A stretch of 64,000 bases of DNA from the NCBI GenBank assembly GCA_905233475.1, contig CAJOEN010000031.1:1-64000 (forward strand), given 5' to 3'. Positions 35,943-44,187 of the stretch are shown one piece after another (position 1 is the first letter of the stretch; every line of letters begins with the position of its first letter). This DNA comes from an uncultured Bacteroidales bacterium. Lineage in GTDB: Bacteria; Bacteroidota; Bacteroidia; Bacteroidales; P3. The position numbers and the translations under genes are program-made. The notes below the pieces were generated by a model, which was not told the DNA's origin, did not search any database, and saw only the letters and a list, made by a program, of their open reading frames with translations.

Positions 35943-37506
35943 ATGCTTAAAAAACTTATTATTTTATGTGCTTCTCTGGCATTTGGTGCCGGACTTTACG
36001 CACAAAGTGGCGATGCTACTATTGCAGCCAGCGATGTAAAATACTGGATTGGCTCCGGAAACAACGAAGTCGTGTTTGCGGTAAACTTTGGTTCCCCCGA
36101 CACCTGTCTGGCTTGGGGTTTCCGTTTCAGCGCCGACAGTATCATAGTCAAGGACATGATGGACTCCATCGCAACCTACGACACACGTTTCAGCTACTCT
36201 GGTGCGAGCAGTACACTCAGCAACATCACATTTTCGCCGACAAACAACATTACATTTACATCGCTGTCAAACTTTTGGATGTACAATGTGAATGGATCCT
36301 TGGCCGATTGGGGATACGATCAGCAATGGGTGAAAGACGGCGATTTTGTGAAATGGGGCGATGCTGATGTTGCTACATATTCCGAGACAACAAATTGGCC
36401 TTGGGTTTACGAATGGTCACAAACTGTTACCGCTGTTTATGTTCCCGACGCCACCATTGCTTCAACAGATATAAAATACTGGGTAGGCACAGGCAGTCAC
36501 GAAGTTGTTATGGCTGTAAACTGGGCTAATCCCGACACCTGCCTTGCATGGGGCTACCGCTTCAGCGCCGACAGCATCACCGTTTCCGACATGATGACCG
36601 ACATAGCCAACGCCGACAATCGTTTCAGCTACGATTCCGCTTCGGGCTGGCTCCTCGACATAAAATACATAAACGGAACCGACACACTGAAAATCTCCTC
36701 CGGCAGCTATTGGATGTACAACGTCAATGGCATGGCCGCTCAATTTGGCGATGTCAGTGTTGCCTTTGTAAACGACACAGACTCTTGGGGTTATCCTTCA
36801 GAGATGGCTTGGACAAAAACTGTAAATCCCGTTTATGCTCTTGATGCAATGATAGACGCAAGCCAAATCACCTATTGGGTGGGCACAGGCAGCAACGAAG
36901 TTGTTTTTGCCGTAAACTGGGCTAATCCCGACACTTGCTTGGCATGGGGCTACCGCTTCGGCTCCGACAGCATTACCGTTTCCGACATGATGACCGACAT
37001 AGCCACTGCCGACAATCGTTTCAGCTACGACTCCGCTTCTGGCTGGCTCCTCGACATAAAATACATAAACGGAACCGACACACTGAAAATCTCCTCCGGC
37101 AGCTATTGGATGTACAACGTCAATGGCATGGCCGCTCAAATTCGGCGATATAAGCGTTGCCATTGTAAACGACACAGACTCTTGGGGTTATCCTTCAGAG
37201 ATGGCTTGGACAAAAACTGTAACTCCCGTTACAAATCCTTCTCAGCAGGGTATAGTTGCCGCCGCCGGCTCGATAAACTTCTCGGTTTATCCCAACCCAG
37301 CAAGCAGCAAAATAAATGTTACTGTTGAAAACGGTGAGGCAACACAAATTATCCTTATGGACGCCAGCGGCAGAACAATCAAAACCGTTGCTGCGGAAGA
37401 TGCTGTAAATCACACAATAGACGTTTCCGCTCTTTCGGCAGGCGTTTACTTTGTGAATGTCCGCAACGAAAACGTTTCCAAAGTTAGCAAACTGATAATC
37501 CGATAG
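35943..37506 (+). pseudogene. Three-repeat T9SS surface protein, frameshifted
   Basis: A secreted protein under the cobalamin riboswitch. It has a signal peptide (1-20, GAGLYAQ) and three modules of about 130-145 aa with the pattern YWxGxGxxEVVxAVNxxxPDTCLAWGxRFxxDSI. A T9SS sorting domain ends it (SVYPNPASSKINV ... SAGVYFVNV). Modules 2 and 3 are nearly identical in DNA at a 396-bp period. In module 3 an extra A in the run at 37138-37140 shifts the frame: the first frame would stop at 37328, while the true continuation runs to 37506. Without the extra base the protein is about 520 aa. Corrinoid binding is inferred from the riboswitch only. Confidence 0.8.
36472..37235 (+). repeat. Two near-identical 396-bp modules in the surface-protein gene
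   Basis: Landmark positions recur exactly 396 bp apart, for example GGGCTAATCCCGAC at 36523 and 36919 and TGGATGTACAACGTCAATGG at 36711 and 37107. The first module (from about 36030) is more diverged. Confidence 0.88.
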
Positions 37507-37522
37507 TTGAAATAGAAATATC

Positions 37523-38497
37523 ATGAAACGAAGCTCATTTTTGTTTTTATCAATATTCATATTGATGGCTGGAGTAAGTGTCGCTCAATTTGACGGTGCT
37601 GTCGGTACTGCCGGTTGCAAGGCCATACAGTACAACGACAGCAGGATAGTGAATTGGGCGACAACTTGCACCGTTTACCGTGGATACTTCGATATTGCCA
37701 ACAACCGCAACAGAGCCTCTTTCGGATACGATTCGGTAGCAATTGGCGTGGCTACGGCAAGCAACACTATGGAAGCCGTCAGCCTTGGCGACAGCGGTGT
37801 GGCGGTGCTCACTTTCGAGACACCCATTGCCAACGGCGAAGGCGCCGATTTCGCGGTCTATGAAAACGGCTTTGACGACGGTTTTCTTGAACTGGCCTTT
37901 GTGGAGGTTAGCTCCGACGGCGAACGCTATGTGCGTTTTCCGGCCACATCGAACACTCCTACAGCAACGCAGGTGGGAAGTTTCGCCAACAACATGGACC
38001 CCACGTTGTTAAACAACCTTGCAGGCAAATACCGCATAGGCTGGGGAACGCCTTTCGATTTGGAGGAACTCCGCGACAGCACGGGTATCGACATCAACAA
38101 TATAACCCATGTGCGTTTGGTGGACTGCATTGGCACCATCAATCCGCAGTACTGCACCTACGATGCCAACGGAAATATCGTGAACGACCCGTATCCTACG
38201 GCTTTCAACAGCAGCGGTTTCGACCTTACCGGCGTGGCTGTGCTTAACCAGCGTAGCACACAAATAGTTTTGGCGAAAACCGTTGATATTAAGGCCTTTC
38301 CAAATCCATGCCGTGATTTTCTGAAAGTTGCGGAAATGCCGATAGGAGAGGAGTACCAAATTTTGGATATGCGAGGCAATGTTGTTGAACGTGGTGTTTG
38401 TATGCAGAACTCATTCTGTATCAGCACGCAAGGACTAAAACAAGGCTTATATGTGCTTCGTATAGGTTCTTTTGCCAAAAAAATCGTGAAACAATAA
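37523..38497 (+). CDS. T9SS-sorted surface protein in the cobalamin locus
   Basis: A 324-aa protein with a signal peptide (1-21, SVAQ) and a C-terminal T9SS sorting domain (from about 245, KAFPNPCRDFLKV). The body is beta-rich with VSLGDSGVAVLTFETPIANG, AVYENGFDDGFLELAFVEVS and DGERYVRFP, resembling a jelly-roll seen in secreted Bacteroidetes proteins near B12 genes as I remember them. It follows the three-repeat gene by 16 nt and shares its riboswitch. No enzyme motif is visible. Confidence 0.8.
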   Translation: MKRSSFLFLSIFILMAGVSVAQFDGAVGTAGCKAIQYNDSRIVNWATTCTVYRGYFDIANNRNRASFGYDSVAIGVATASNTMEAVSLGDSGVAVLTFETPIANGEGADFAVYENGFDDGFLELAFVEVSSDGERYVRFPATSNTPTATQVGSFANNMDPTLLNNLAGKYRIGWGTPFDLEELRDSTGIDINNITHVRLVDCIGTINPQYCTYDANGNIVNDPYPTAFNSSGFDLTGVAVLNQRSTQIVLAKTVDIKAFPNPCRDFLKVAEMPIGEEYQILDMRGNVVERGVCMQNSFCISTQGLKQGLYVLRIGSFAKKIVKQ

Positions 38498-38523
38498 GAA
38501 AATCACTCCATTATCTTAGTAGT

Positions 38524-38560
38524 AAGGCGTTGCGAATTTCTTTGCAACGCCTTATCCTTT
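38524..38560 (+). terminator. Terminator-like hairpin after the cobalamin-locus genes
   Basis: AAGGCGTTGC (38524-38533) pairs perfectly with GCAACGCCTT (38544-38553); the following T-rich ATCCTTTTG is an imperfect tail. Confidence 0.75.
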
Positions 38561-38616
38561 TGTGTGGGCTGTCTTAATAGCTGTAAATAAAACGAATGCG
38601 TGGCTAAACTTCTTAC

Positions 38617-39795
38617 CTACTCAATTATAGTGTAGTTGTTCCAGAAATCTTCATCGTATTTAATTCCTTGAAAATCAAAACTGTTCTTACCGCTTGCCTC
38701 TTTGCCGGAAAGATTAATACTGTCTGTTGCCGGACGAGTGTCGGAAAACAGAGCTTCGTCACTAATCGTAAATGTAGTGTCGTTTACAATATCCTCTTCG
38801 GTAATAATGTAGTAAAAATATAAAGGCACGGCATAACCGTCTATTATTCGGTAATTGAACTTGATTGTGTAAACCTCTTGTCCGTTTTTAGTGTCCGTCG
38901 ATTCAACAAGTTCATATGAATAAATGGTATTGTGTTGGGAATCGAAACAGATTGTAAGTTCGGTGATACTGTTGTGTTTTCGGATAATGCCGTTGAGGGT
39001 ATAAACCGTGTTGCCGTCGATTGTGTCAATTTTTACCAAGGTGAAATCGGCTTTGGCAACAGTTTTTTCAAAAGTCCCGTTTTTATAAAAGTATATGTTA
39101 TTGTTGAGCATTTGTGCAAGGCCGTTGCAATCGAACATTCCGTATATATTATACGAGTTTTCGGGGTGGGGGTCTATTTTTCCCTGCTTTGTTTTTCGCA
39201 AGCCTGTAACGAAAAAGAGTTCGTCGGAATAGCCGCAGTTCGAAAAAATAATCCAATCGCGGTTGCGCCTTCTATTCTGCTTTTGCGGAAAAAGTACATC
39301 CAAAGCCACTTCCACAATTTCGTTAGAAGGTTTTTTCCCAACCGTATAATTAGTTGTTTGCTTGTAGTATGTAGTAGCCACATTTGGAGTAGGATAAGCC
39401 TTGTAAAAACAGCTGTCGAAAACAGCTTTCAGTGTCTTGTTCCAAGTTGTGGCTTTGGCCGTTATGGTAATGTCTTTAAGTTCGGTTTCTCGCGGTTCAA
39501 GCATAATAGTACCCAATTCCAAGTTTTTTCTTTCCAATGGAAATTCGGCATTTTGGTAGCCAATAAATTGAATGACAATGGTATCCGGCAGAAGATGCCC
39601 TTTCGTTTTTATTGAAAAATGTCCCTGCGTGCTTGTGGTGGCACCCGTGTAAGAGTGTTTTAGGTAGCAGTTGCAGTAGGGCAGAGGTTTTCCTGTTTTT
39701 GAATCAACAACTGTTCCGCTTATAGTGAAAACATTTTGTGCGGCAACGGCCACAGCAAACACCAAAAATACGATTTCAAAAGTGATTTTTTTCAT
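38617..39795 (-). CDS. Secreted protein with CarboxypepD_reg-like domain
   Basis: A 392-aa protein with a signal peptide (1-19). The N-terminal domain (about 22-110) is the beta-sandwich found at the start of SusC-type transporters (FTISGTVVDSKTGKPLPYCN, YTGATTSTQGHFSIK). The remainder (120-392) is a beta-rich domain of unknown function, with no plug or barrel. Probably periplasmic or outer-membrane associated. Confidence 0.78.
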   Translation of the reverse strand: MKKITFEIVFLVFAVAVAAQNVFTISGTVVDSKTGKPLPYCNCYLKHSYTGATTSTQGHFSIKTKGHLLPDTIVIQFIGYQNAEFPLERKNLELGTIMLEPRETELKDITITAKATTWNKTLKAVFDSCFYKAYPTPNVATTYYKQTTNYTVGKKPSNEIVEVALDVLFPQKQNRRRNRDWIIFSNCGYSDELFFVTGLRKTKQGKIDPHPENSYNIYGMFDCNGLAQMLNNNIYFYKNGTFEKTVAKADFTLVKIDTIDGNTVYTLNGIIRKHNSITELTICFDSQHNTIYSYELVESTDTKNGQEVYTIKFNYRIIDGYAVPLYFYYIITEEDIVNDTTFTISDEALFSDTRPATDSINLSGKEASGKNSFDFQGIKYDEDFWNNYTIIE

Positions 39796-39832
39796 ATTGT
39801 TTTTTAAAAAAAATGATATTCAATAGTATAGA

Positions 39833-40495
39833 TTATATTTTAAATTGTATGTAGGTGATTTTTTTCCCTTCACTGAGGAACATGCTTTCGTAGAAAGTCC
39901 TCACCTCGCACACTTCGAGGTCGAGGCCGGAGCCGTAAAGGTCGTCGGTGGCGAAGGCTACCTCGTATTTGCCTTGCGTAATCACCTCATTCAGAGTGTA
40001 GTCGTAGAGTTCGTAGGAGTCGGTTTTCAGATGTATTGTGCTGTTGGGTTTCAGAATGTTTTTGTAGTAGCCCAGAAAACGTTCCGAAGTGAGGCGTTTG
40101 TTGGGCTTTTTGGGCTGAGGGTCGGGGAAAGTGACCCATATCTCCGACACCTCGCATGGTGCGAAAAACTGCTCTATCAGCTGTATGCGTGTGCGAATAA
40201 AAGCCACGTTCTTCATCTGTTCCTCGTTGGAGGTCTTGCAGCCTCGCCACAGCCGTGCTCCTTTTATGTCGATACCGATAAAGTTCTTTTCGGGGTATTT
40301 GCGGGCGAGGGCGACAGTGTATTCGCCTTTGCCGCAGCCAAGTTCGAGCACTATGGGGTTGTTGTTTTTGAAAAAATCTTCGTGCCAGCGGCCTTTCAGC
40401 GCGAAAGTGTCGGTTTTCAAATCCTCATACGAAACTTGAAAAAGGTTGGGAAATGTAAGGTTTTCTTCGAAACGAGCTAATTTGTTCTTACCCAT
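39833..40495 (-). CDS. trmB: tRNA (guanine-N7)-methyltransferase
   Basis: A 220-aa SAM-dependent enzyme that methylates G46 of tRNA. Seen are the SAM-binding VLELGCGKGEYTVALA and NFIGIDIKGARLWRG, then the catalytic WVTFPDPQPKKPNKRLT. Complete. Confidence 0.95.
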   Translation of the reverse strand: MGKNKLARFEENLTFPNLFQVSYEDLKTDTFALKGRWHEDFFKNNNPIVLELGCGKGEYTVALARKYPEKNFIGIDIKGARLWRGCKTSNEEQMKNVAFIRTRIQLIEQFFAPCEVSEIWVTFPDPQPKKPNKRLTSERFLGYYKNILKPNSTIHLKTDSYELYDYTLNEVITQGKYEVAFATDDLYGSGLDLEVCEVRTFYESMFLSEGKKITYIQFKI

Positions 40496-40502
40496 TATTT
40501 TA

Positions 40503-40510
40503 CAAAAGTA
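40503..40510 (-). promoter_or_regulatory. Possible -7 promoter box of trmB
   Basis: TACTTTTG on the minus strand only 7 nt before the ATG at 40495, which would make the mRNA almost leaderless. Confidence 0.35.
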
Positions 40511-40516
40511 TATAAT

Positions 40517-40550
40517 AATGGCGGAAATTCAAGAATGAATTTCCGCCATT
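40517..40550 (-). terminator. Perfect 14-bp hairpin after the HU/SPOR gene
   Basis: AATGGCGGAAATTC (40517-40530) and GAATTTCCGCCATT (40537-40550) form perfect arms around a 6-nt loop, 9 nt after the stop codon of the minus-strand operon; AT-rich sequence follows on that strand. Confidence 0.75.
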
Positions 40551-40558
40551 GGTTTATT

Positions 40559-42274
40559 TTACCATTTTTTTATTGCCAAATTGCTTGTGTACCACGTTTT
40601 TAGTTGGAACATTACCGCCTCTATCTTAGTTTGTGAAGGTGCGCTTCCCGCACTCACGTAGTAGAAATCGCCTTTGTTGATGACATAAGCGTCGGCACCT
40701 TTCCTACGCAGTATGGAAGCCATCTTCATAGCACTTGCCTTGTCTTTGTAAGTGCCTGCAATAACGTCGAATCCTTGTTTGGTGGAAGAGTATATCGGGG
40801 CGGTGTAAACGGGTTCGGGAGGAACTATTATTACGTCTTTTTCAACTTCACCGGCGTCTATAAGTTCCTGCAGGTATTGGCTGAACAAAGAGTTGTCGAA
40901 AATTTCGCTTATAACTTCGTAGCGAGCACGTTTCTGCTTGCGGTCCTGTAGTTCGTCGTTGATGTATTCGCGAACGAAATCGTTGTAATTGAAGAATTTG
41001 GATATATGGTATCTGTCGGTGTTGTTCAGTTTTTCGTCCAAACGCTCATCAATGAATTCCGTAAGTTTTTCTTTCATTTTGCTGGTGGCTGTAGAATATT
41101 GCTTTGCCACAAGGAATTTGTTCAACCTGTCGGAAATAAGATTCAGTACGGTGTAGCGGTTCTCCTCAACGGCGTTGGGGTTTGTTATTTCCACAAGCGA
41201 AGCGTCGTATGTAAATGGGTTGGTGTATTTTGTGTAGTCGAAATCCGATGTGTTCACATCAGGTGCGGTGCCGGTAACCTCATCTTCGGCTTCGATAGCG
41301 CTGTCATCATCAATAGCGGACAAGCTGTCTTCCGTGGGCTGTTCTGTTGTAGCAGAAACCGCAGTAGTGTCGGGAGCGGCGGATTTTTTCATTATAAAGA
41401 AATAATAGTATGCCGCACCGCCCAAAGCAAGAAGCAGGAGTATGATAAGAATTATGATCAAGGCTTTGCGACCTTTGTGTTTTTTCTTTTCAGGAAGTGT
41501 GTCGGTAGTTTTGTTGTTGGTGGTTTCCGGAACATCGTCGAACATATTGGTAATGCTATCATTCTCGCTTACAATGGGTTCCGTTTCTTTTATTTCTTCT
41601 GACGGGGCAGGGGTGGAGGGTAGGGGAGCCGGCTCGGAAACGGGTTCGGGCTTTGTTTCCATTTCAAATTCCGATGGTATTTCCGGCTGAGGTTCATTAG
41701 TAACCTCCACATGTTCAGTTTCTGTGTTTTCAGTGCTGTAAGCCATATTTTTTTCTTGTTCTGCTACGGCTTCTTCCGAAACAGCCTGTTCTGGTTCTGG
41801 TTCCTCTTGGACAAAGGCGTCGGGATTGTCGAAAACAGCGAATGGGTCGTTGTTCGGAACATCGGTGATTTTTTCAACATCTGTTAAAGGCTCCGACAAA
41901 GCTCTGTCTTTCATCAGGTTGAGTGCTTCTGCAGGAGCAAATACAAAGGTTCCGTTTTCGAAACTCAAATCGCCAATTTCGGGGAATGTGTGTTTTTGTG
42001 TCTTCATTTTGTCCATCAGCGCATCCGAAAAGTTTTTCCACATTTTGGCGGCTGTTGTTTCGTCCACACATTCTTTTTTTGCTATCAACTGGATTATGTT
42101 TCCTCGGTCATCGGAATATGGCTGAAATTCAACGGTTTGCTTTTTGGGATAAAAAGTGTTGGTGTTTTCATCCATGTAGGCGTCTTCGGTTCTTACTACG
42201 AAGGCTCCAATTCCGTTCATTTCAACGGTTGTTCCGCTTTTCAGCAGCGATACGATATGATCTGTTATGTTCAT
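40559..42274 (-). CDS. HU-CCDC81-type and SPOR domain membrane protein
   Basis: A 571-aa protein. The N-terminal 125 residues are two HU/CCDC81-like domains typical of Bacteroidetes (ITDHIVSLLKSGTTVEMNGIG). An acidic linker rich in Glu and Pro follows (about 130-265), then one membrane segment (about 272-296) and a linker. A C-terminal SPOR domain ends it (about 500-571, FDVIAGTYKDKASAMKMASI), which binds denuded peptidoglycan glycans at division sites. Last gene of the operon dNK-kdsB-this gene; it starts 2 nt after kdsB. Confidence 0.88.
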   Translation of the reverse strand: MNITDHIVSLLKSGTTVEMNGIGAFVVRTEDAYMDENTNTFYPKKQTVEFQPYSDDRGNIIQLIAKKECVDETTAAKMWKNFSDALMDKMKTQKHTFPEIGDLSFENGTFVFAPAEALNLMKDRALSEPLTDVEKITDVPNNDPFAVFDNPDAFVQEEPEPEQAVSEEAVAEQEKNMAYSTENTETEHVEVTNEPQPEIPSEFEMETKPEPVSEPAPLPSTPAPSEEIKETEPIVSENDSITNMFDDVPETTNNKTTDTLPEKKKHKGRKALIIILIILLLLALGGAAYYYFFIMKKSAAPDTTAVSATTEQPTEDSLSAIDDDSAIEAEDEVTGTAPDVNTSDFDYTKYTNPFTYDASLVEITNPNAVEENRYTVLNLISDRLNKFLVAKQYSTATSKMKEKLTEFIDERLDEKLNNTDRYHISKFFNYNDFVREYINDELQDRKQKRARYEVISEIFDNSLFSQYLQELIDAGEVEKDVIIVPPEPVYTAPIYSSTKQGFDVIAGTYKDKASAMKMASILRRKGADAYVINKGDFYYVSAGSAPSQTKIEAVMFQLKTWYTSNLAIKKW

Positions 42275-42276
42275 TT

Positions 42277-43020
42277 TTATAAGTTTTTCAGTTTTAATAA
42301 ATCTTCGGGGGTGTCTATCGCGATGTTTTCGTGATTTGTTTCTTTTACTCTGATTTTGAAGCCGTTATCGAGCCAGCGTAGCTGTTCGAGCGACTCACAA
42401 ATTTCTAGTTTACTCTGTTGTAACTCAATAATTTGCATAAGCACGTCGCTACGGTAGGCGTATATGCCGATGTGCTTGTGGTATTCGTGGTGTTGCGACC
42501 AAGTTTCCTGCTCTTTGCCACGTTGGAAAGGCAATGCAAATCTGCTGAAATACAAAGCATTGTCGTTTCTATCGCAAATTACTTTTACAACGTTTGGCGA
42601 AAAGAGTTCTTCGTTAGAAGTGATTTTTTTCTTCAAAGTGGCTATTTCAACCGCAGGGTCGTTGAAACACTGTATAAGTTGCTCTATTTGAGTATGTTCT
42701 ACAAAAGGTTCGTCGCCTTGAATATTTATCACCACATCGGGACGAATATTTTTGGCAATGAGATTTTTCAGCACCTCGCCGCAACGGTCGGTGCCGCTTT
42801 TATGGGTACTGGAGGTCATTACGGCCTGTCCGCCGAATTCCCTTACGCAGTCCATAATGCGGTCGTCGTCGGTGGCCACGATTGCGCCGCTGAGTTGCGG
42901 TATGCGCGAAACACGCTCGTACACATGCTGTATCATCGGTTTGCCGTTGATGATGGCCAATGGCTTGCCGGGGAAGCGTGTGGAAGCGTAGCGTGCGGGA
43001 ATTATGCCTGTAACATTCAT
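42277..43020 (-). CDS. kdsB: CMP-KDO synthetase
   Basis: A 247-aa enzyme that activates KDO with CTP for lipopolysaccharide core synthesis. Motifs are IIPARYASTRFPGKPLA, DRCGEVLKNL, NIQGDEPFVE and the C-terminal GFKIRVKETNHENIAIDTPEDL. It follows the kinase by 12 nt. Confidence 0.97.
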   Translation of the reverse strand: MNVTGIIPARYASTRFPGKPLAIINGKPMIQHVYERVSRIPQLSGAIVATDDDRIMDCVREFGGQAVMTSSTHKSGTDRCGEVLKNLIAKNIRPDVVINIQGDEPFVEHTQIEQLIQCFNDPAVEIATLKKKITSNEELFSPNVVKVICDRNDNALYFSRFALPFQRGKEQETWSQHHEYHKHIGIYAYRSDVLMQIIELQQSKLEICESLEQLRWLDNGFKIRVKETNHENIAIDTPEDLLKLKNL

Positions 43021-43032
43021 AAAATCAGTATG

Positions 43033-43647
43033 TTAGAACAGTCCGTTTATTTCTGCATTGATTTTTTCTATCACAGTACCAAGGTCGTTGGGATTGTCGG
43101 CGAAGTTAAGTTCTTCAATATCAATAACAAGTAATTTACCTTGGTCGTAATGTTCAATCCATTCCTCGTAGCGTTGGTTAAGGCTCGAAAGGTAATCTAA
43201 ACGTATGGTATTTTCGAAATCGCGTCCGCGTTTCTGAATCTGTTTAACAAGTGTCGGCACGCTTCCGCGAAGGTATATAAGTAGGTCGGGGTATTTTATG
43301 AACGACGAAAGTAGCTCAAATATAGATAGATAGTTTTCGAAATCGCGGGTGTTCATAAGTCCCATTTCGTGCAGTGTTGGGGCAAAAATATAGGCATCCT
43401 CGTAAAAAGTTCGGTCTTGAATGACATTTTTTTGTTCCTTATGTATCTCCAAAACCTGCTTGAAACGTGTGTGCAGTAAGTAGATCTGCAGGTTGAACGA
43501 CCAACGCCTCATATCTTCGTAAAAACTGTTCAGATATGGGTTGTTGTCGGTACTTTCGTACAGAGTGTCGTAGTTCAAATGTTTGGCCAAAAGCCCCGTA
43601 AGCGTTGTTTTTCCAGAACCTATATTTCCCGCTATGGCTATGTGCAT
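43033..43647 (-). CDS. Deoxynucleoside kinase
   Basis: A 204-aa P-loop kinase that phosphorylates deoxynucleosides. Walker A is GNIGSGKTTL, the DRT motif is in IQDRTFYEDAYIF, and the substrate and LID region is YLRGSVPTLVKQIQKRGRDFE. First gene of its operon and the last chromosomal gene before the prophage. Confidence 0.92.
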   Translation of the reverse strand: MHIAIAGNIGSGKTTLTGLLAKHLNYDTLYESTDNNPYLNSFYEDMRRWSFNLQIYLLHTRFKQVLEIHKEQKNVIQDRTFYEDAYIFAPTLHEMGLMNTRDFENYLSIFELLSSFIKYPDLLIYLRGSVPTLVKQIQKRGRDFENTIRLDYLSSLNQRYEEWIEHYDQGKLLVIDIEELNFADNPNDLGTVIEKINAEINGLF

Positions 43648-43742
43648 TTTTTTACGTTTTTTATATTAGATAATATCCCTACAAGGTTTAAACACTCATT
43701 TTCAGCTTATTAAGGCTTTACAATTAGCATTATACCAAATTG

Positions 43743-43750
43743 CAAATATA
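43743..43750 (-). promoter_or_regulatory. -7 promoter box of the dNK-kdsB-SPOR operon
   Basis: TATATTTG on the minus strand, 95 nt before the start at 43647. It lies within an imperfect palindrome: ATACATTTTT (43748-43757) and AAAAATGTAT (43785-43794) around CGGCGCCG. Confidence 0.5.
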
Positions 43751-43845
43751 CATTTTTTTTTTGATTTTTTCGGCGCCGTTTTCCAAAAATGTATTATTTT
43801 TTACGAAAGGGATGTCAAATAGCCATATAGTTTATTCCTTTTTAT

Positions 43846-43873
43846 TTGTTACATAATTTATAAAATGTTAAGT
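43846..43873 (+). other. Left dif-like XerCD site (prophage left attachment site)
   Basis: 11-6-11 layout: TTGTTACATAA, spacer TTTATA, then AAATGTTAAGT. It is a direct copy of the site at 49992-50019, offset 6146 bp, with the same spacer and differences at only a few arm positions. The first two bases of its XerD arm differ from the usual TTATGTTAA. Confidence 0.85.
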
Positions 43874-43923
43874 TGAATTTTTATTTTAATTTTTTCATAA
43901 TCAATTCAATAACATAATAAAAA

Positions 43924-44187
43924 ATGAAACAGACAAACAATAAAATTCGGAAAATAAATGGTGATGATTACCATTATTTAACCTCTCGCTTTGCTTTTCG
44001 CTTCGATGGCGAATTATATCTATTTAAACCATTAGTAACTTATCGTCGTGCCTATCGATTTTGTTTGGCACTATCTAAGTTAATTTCTTGTCCTGTCTTC
44101 TTATATAATATGAACTATTATAATGAATTATTTCGTGTCCGTACAATTAATTATAAGACTTCTAAATCTAAAAGAGTAAAACAATGA
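43924..44187 (+). CDS. Small prophage protein upstream of Rep
   Basis: An 87-aa basic protein with many Tyr, Phe, Arg and Lys residues (for example FRVRTINYKTSKSKRVKQ at the C-terminus). No family is recognised. Its TGA overlaps the ATG of the rep gene (ATGA), so the two are translationally coupled, which suggests a role in replication or DNA binding. Confidence 0.78.
   Translation: MKQTNNKIRKINGDDYHYLTSRFAFRFDGELYLFKPLVTYRRAYRFCLALSKLISCPVFLYNMNYYNELFRVRTINYKTSKSKRVKQ

Noticed and set aside
37138-37140. Programmed ribosomal frameshift in the surface-protein gene
   Set aside because: The run is only AAA followed by TT, not a slippery heptamer, and the neighbouring module reads through without the extra base; mutation or sequence error is simpler.
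36798-37175. Minus-strand frames opposite the repeated surface-protein modules
   Set aside because: They recur with the module duplication and mirror the coding strand; shadows only.
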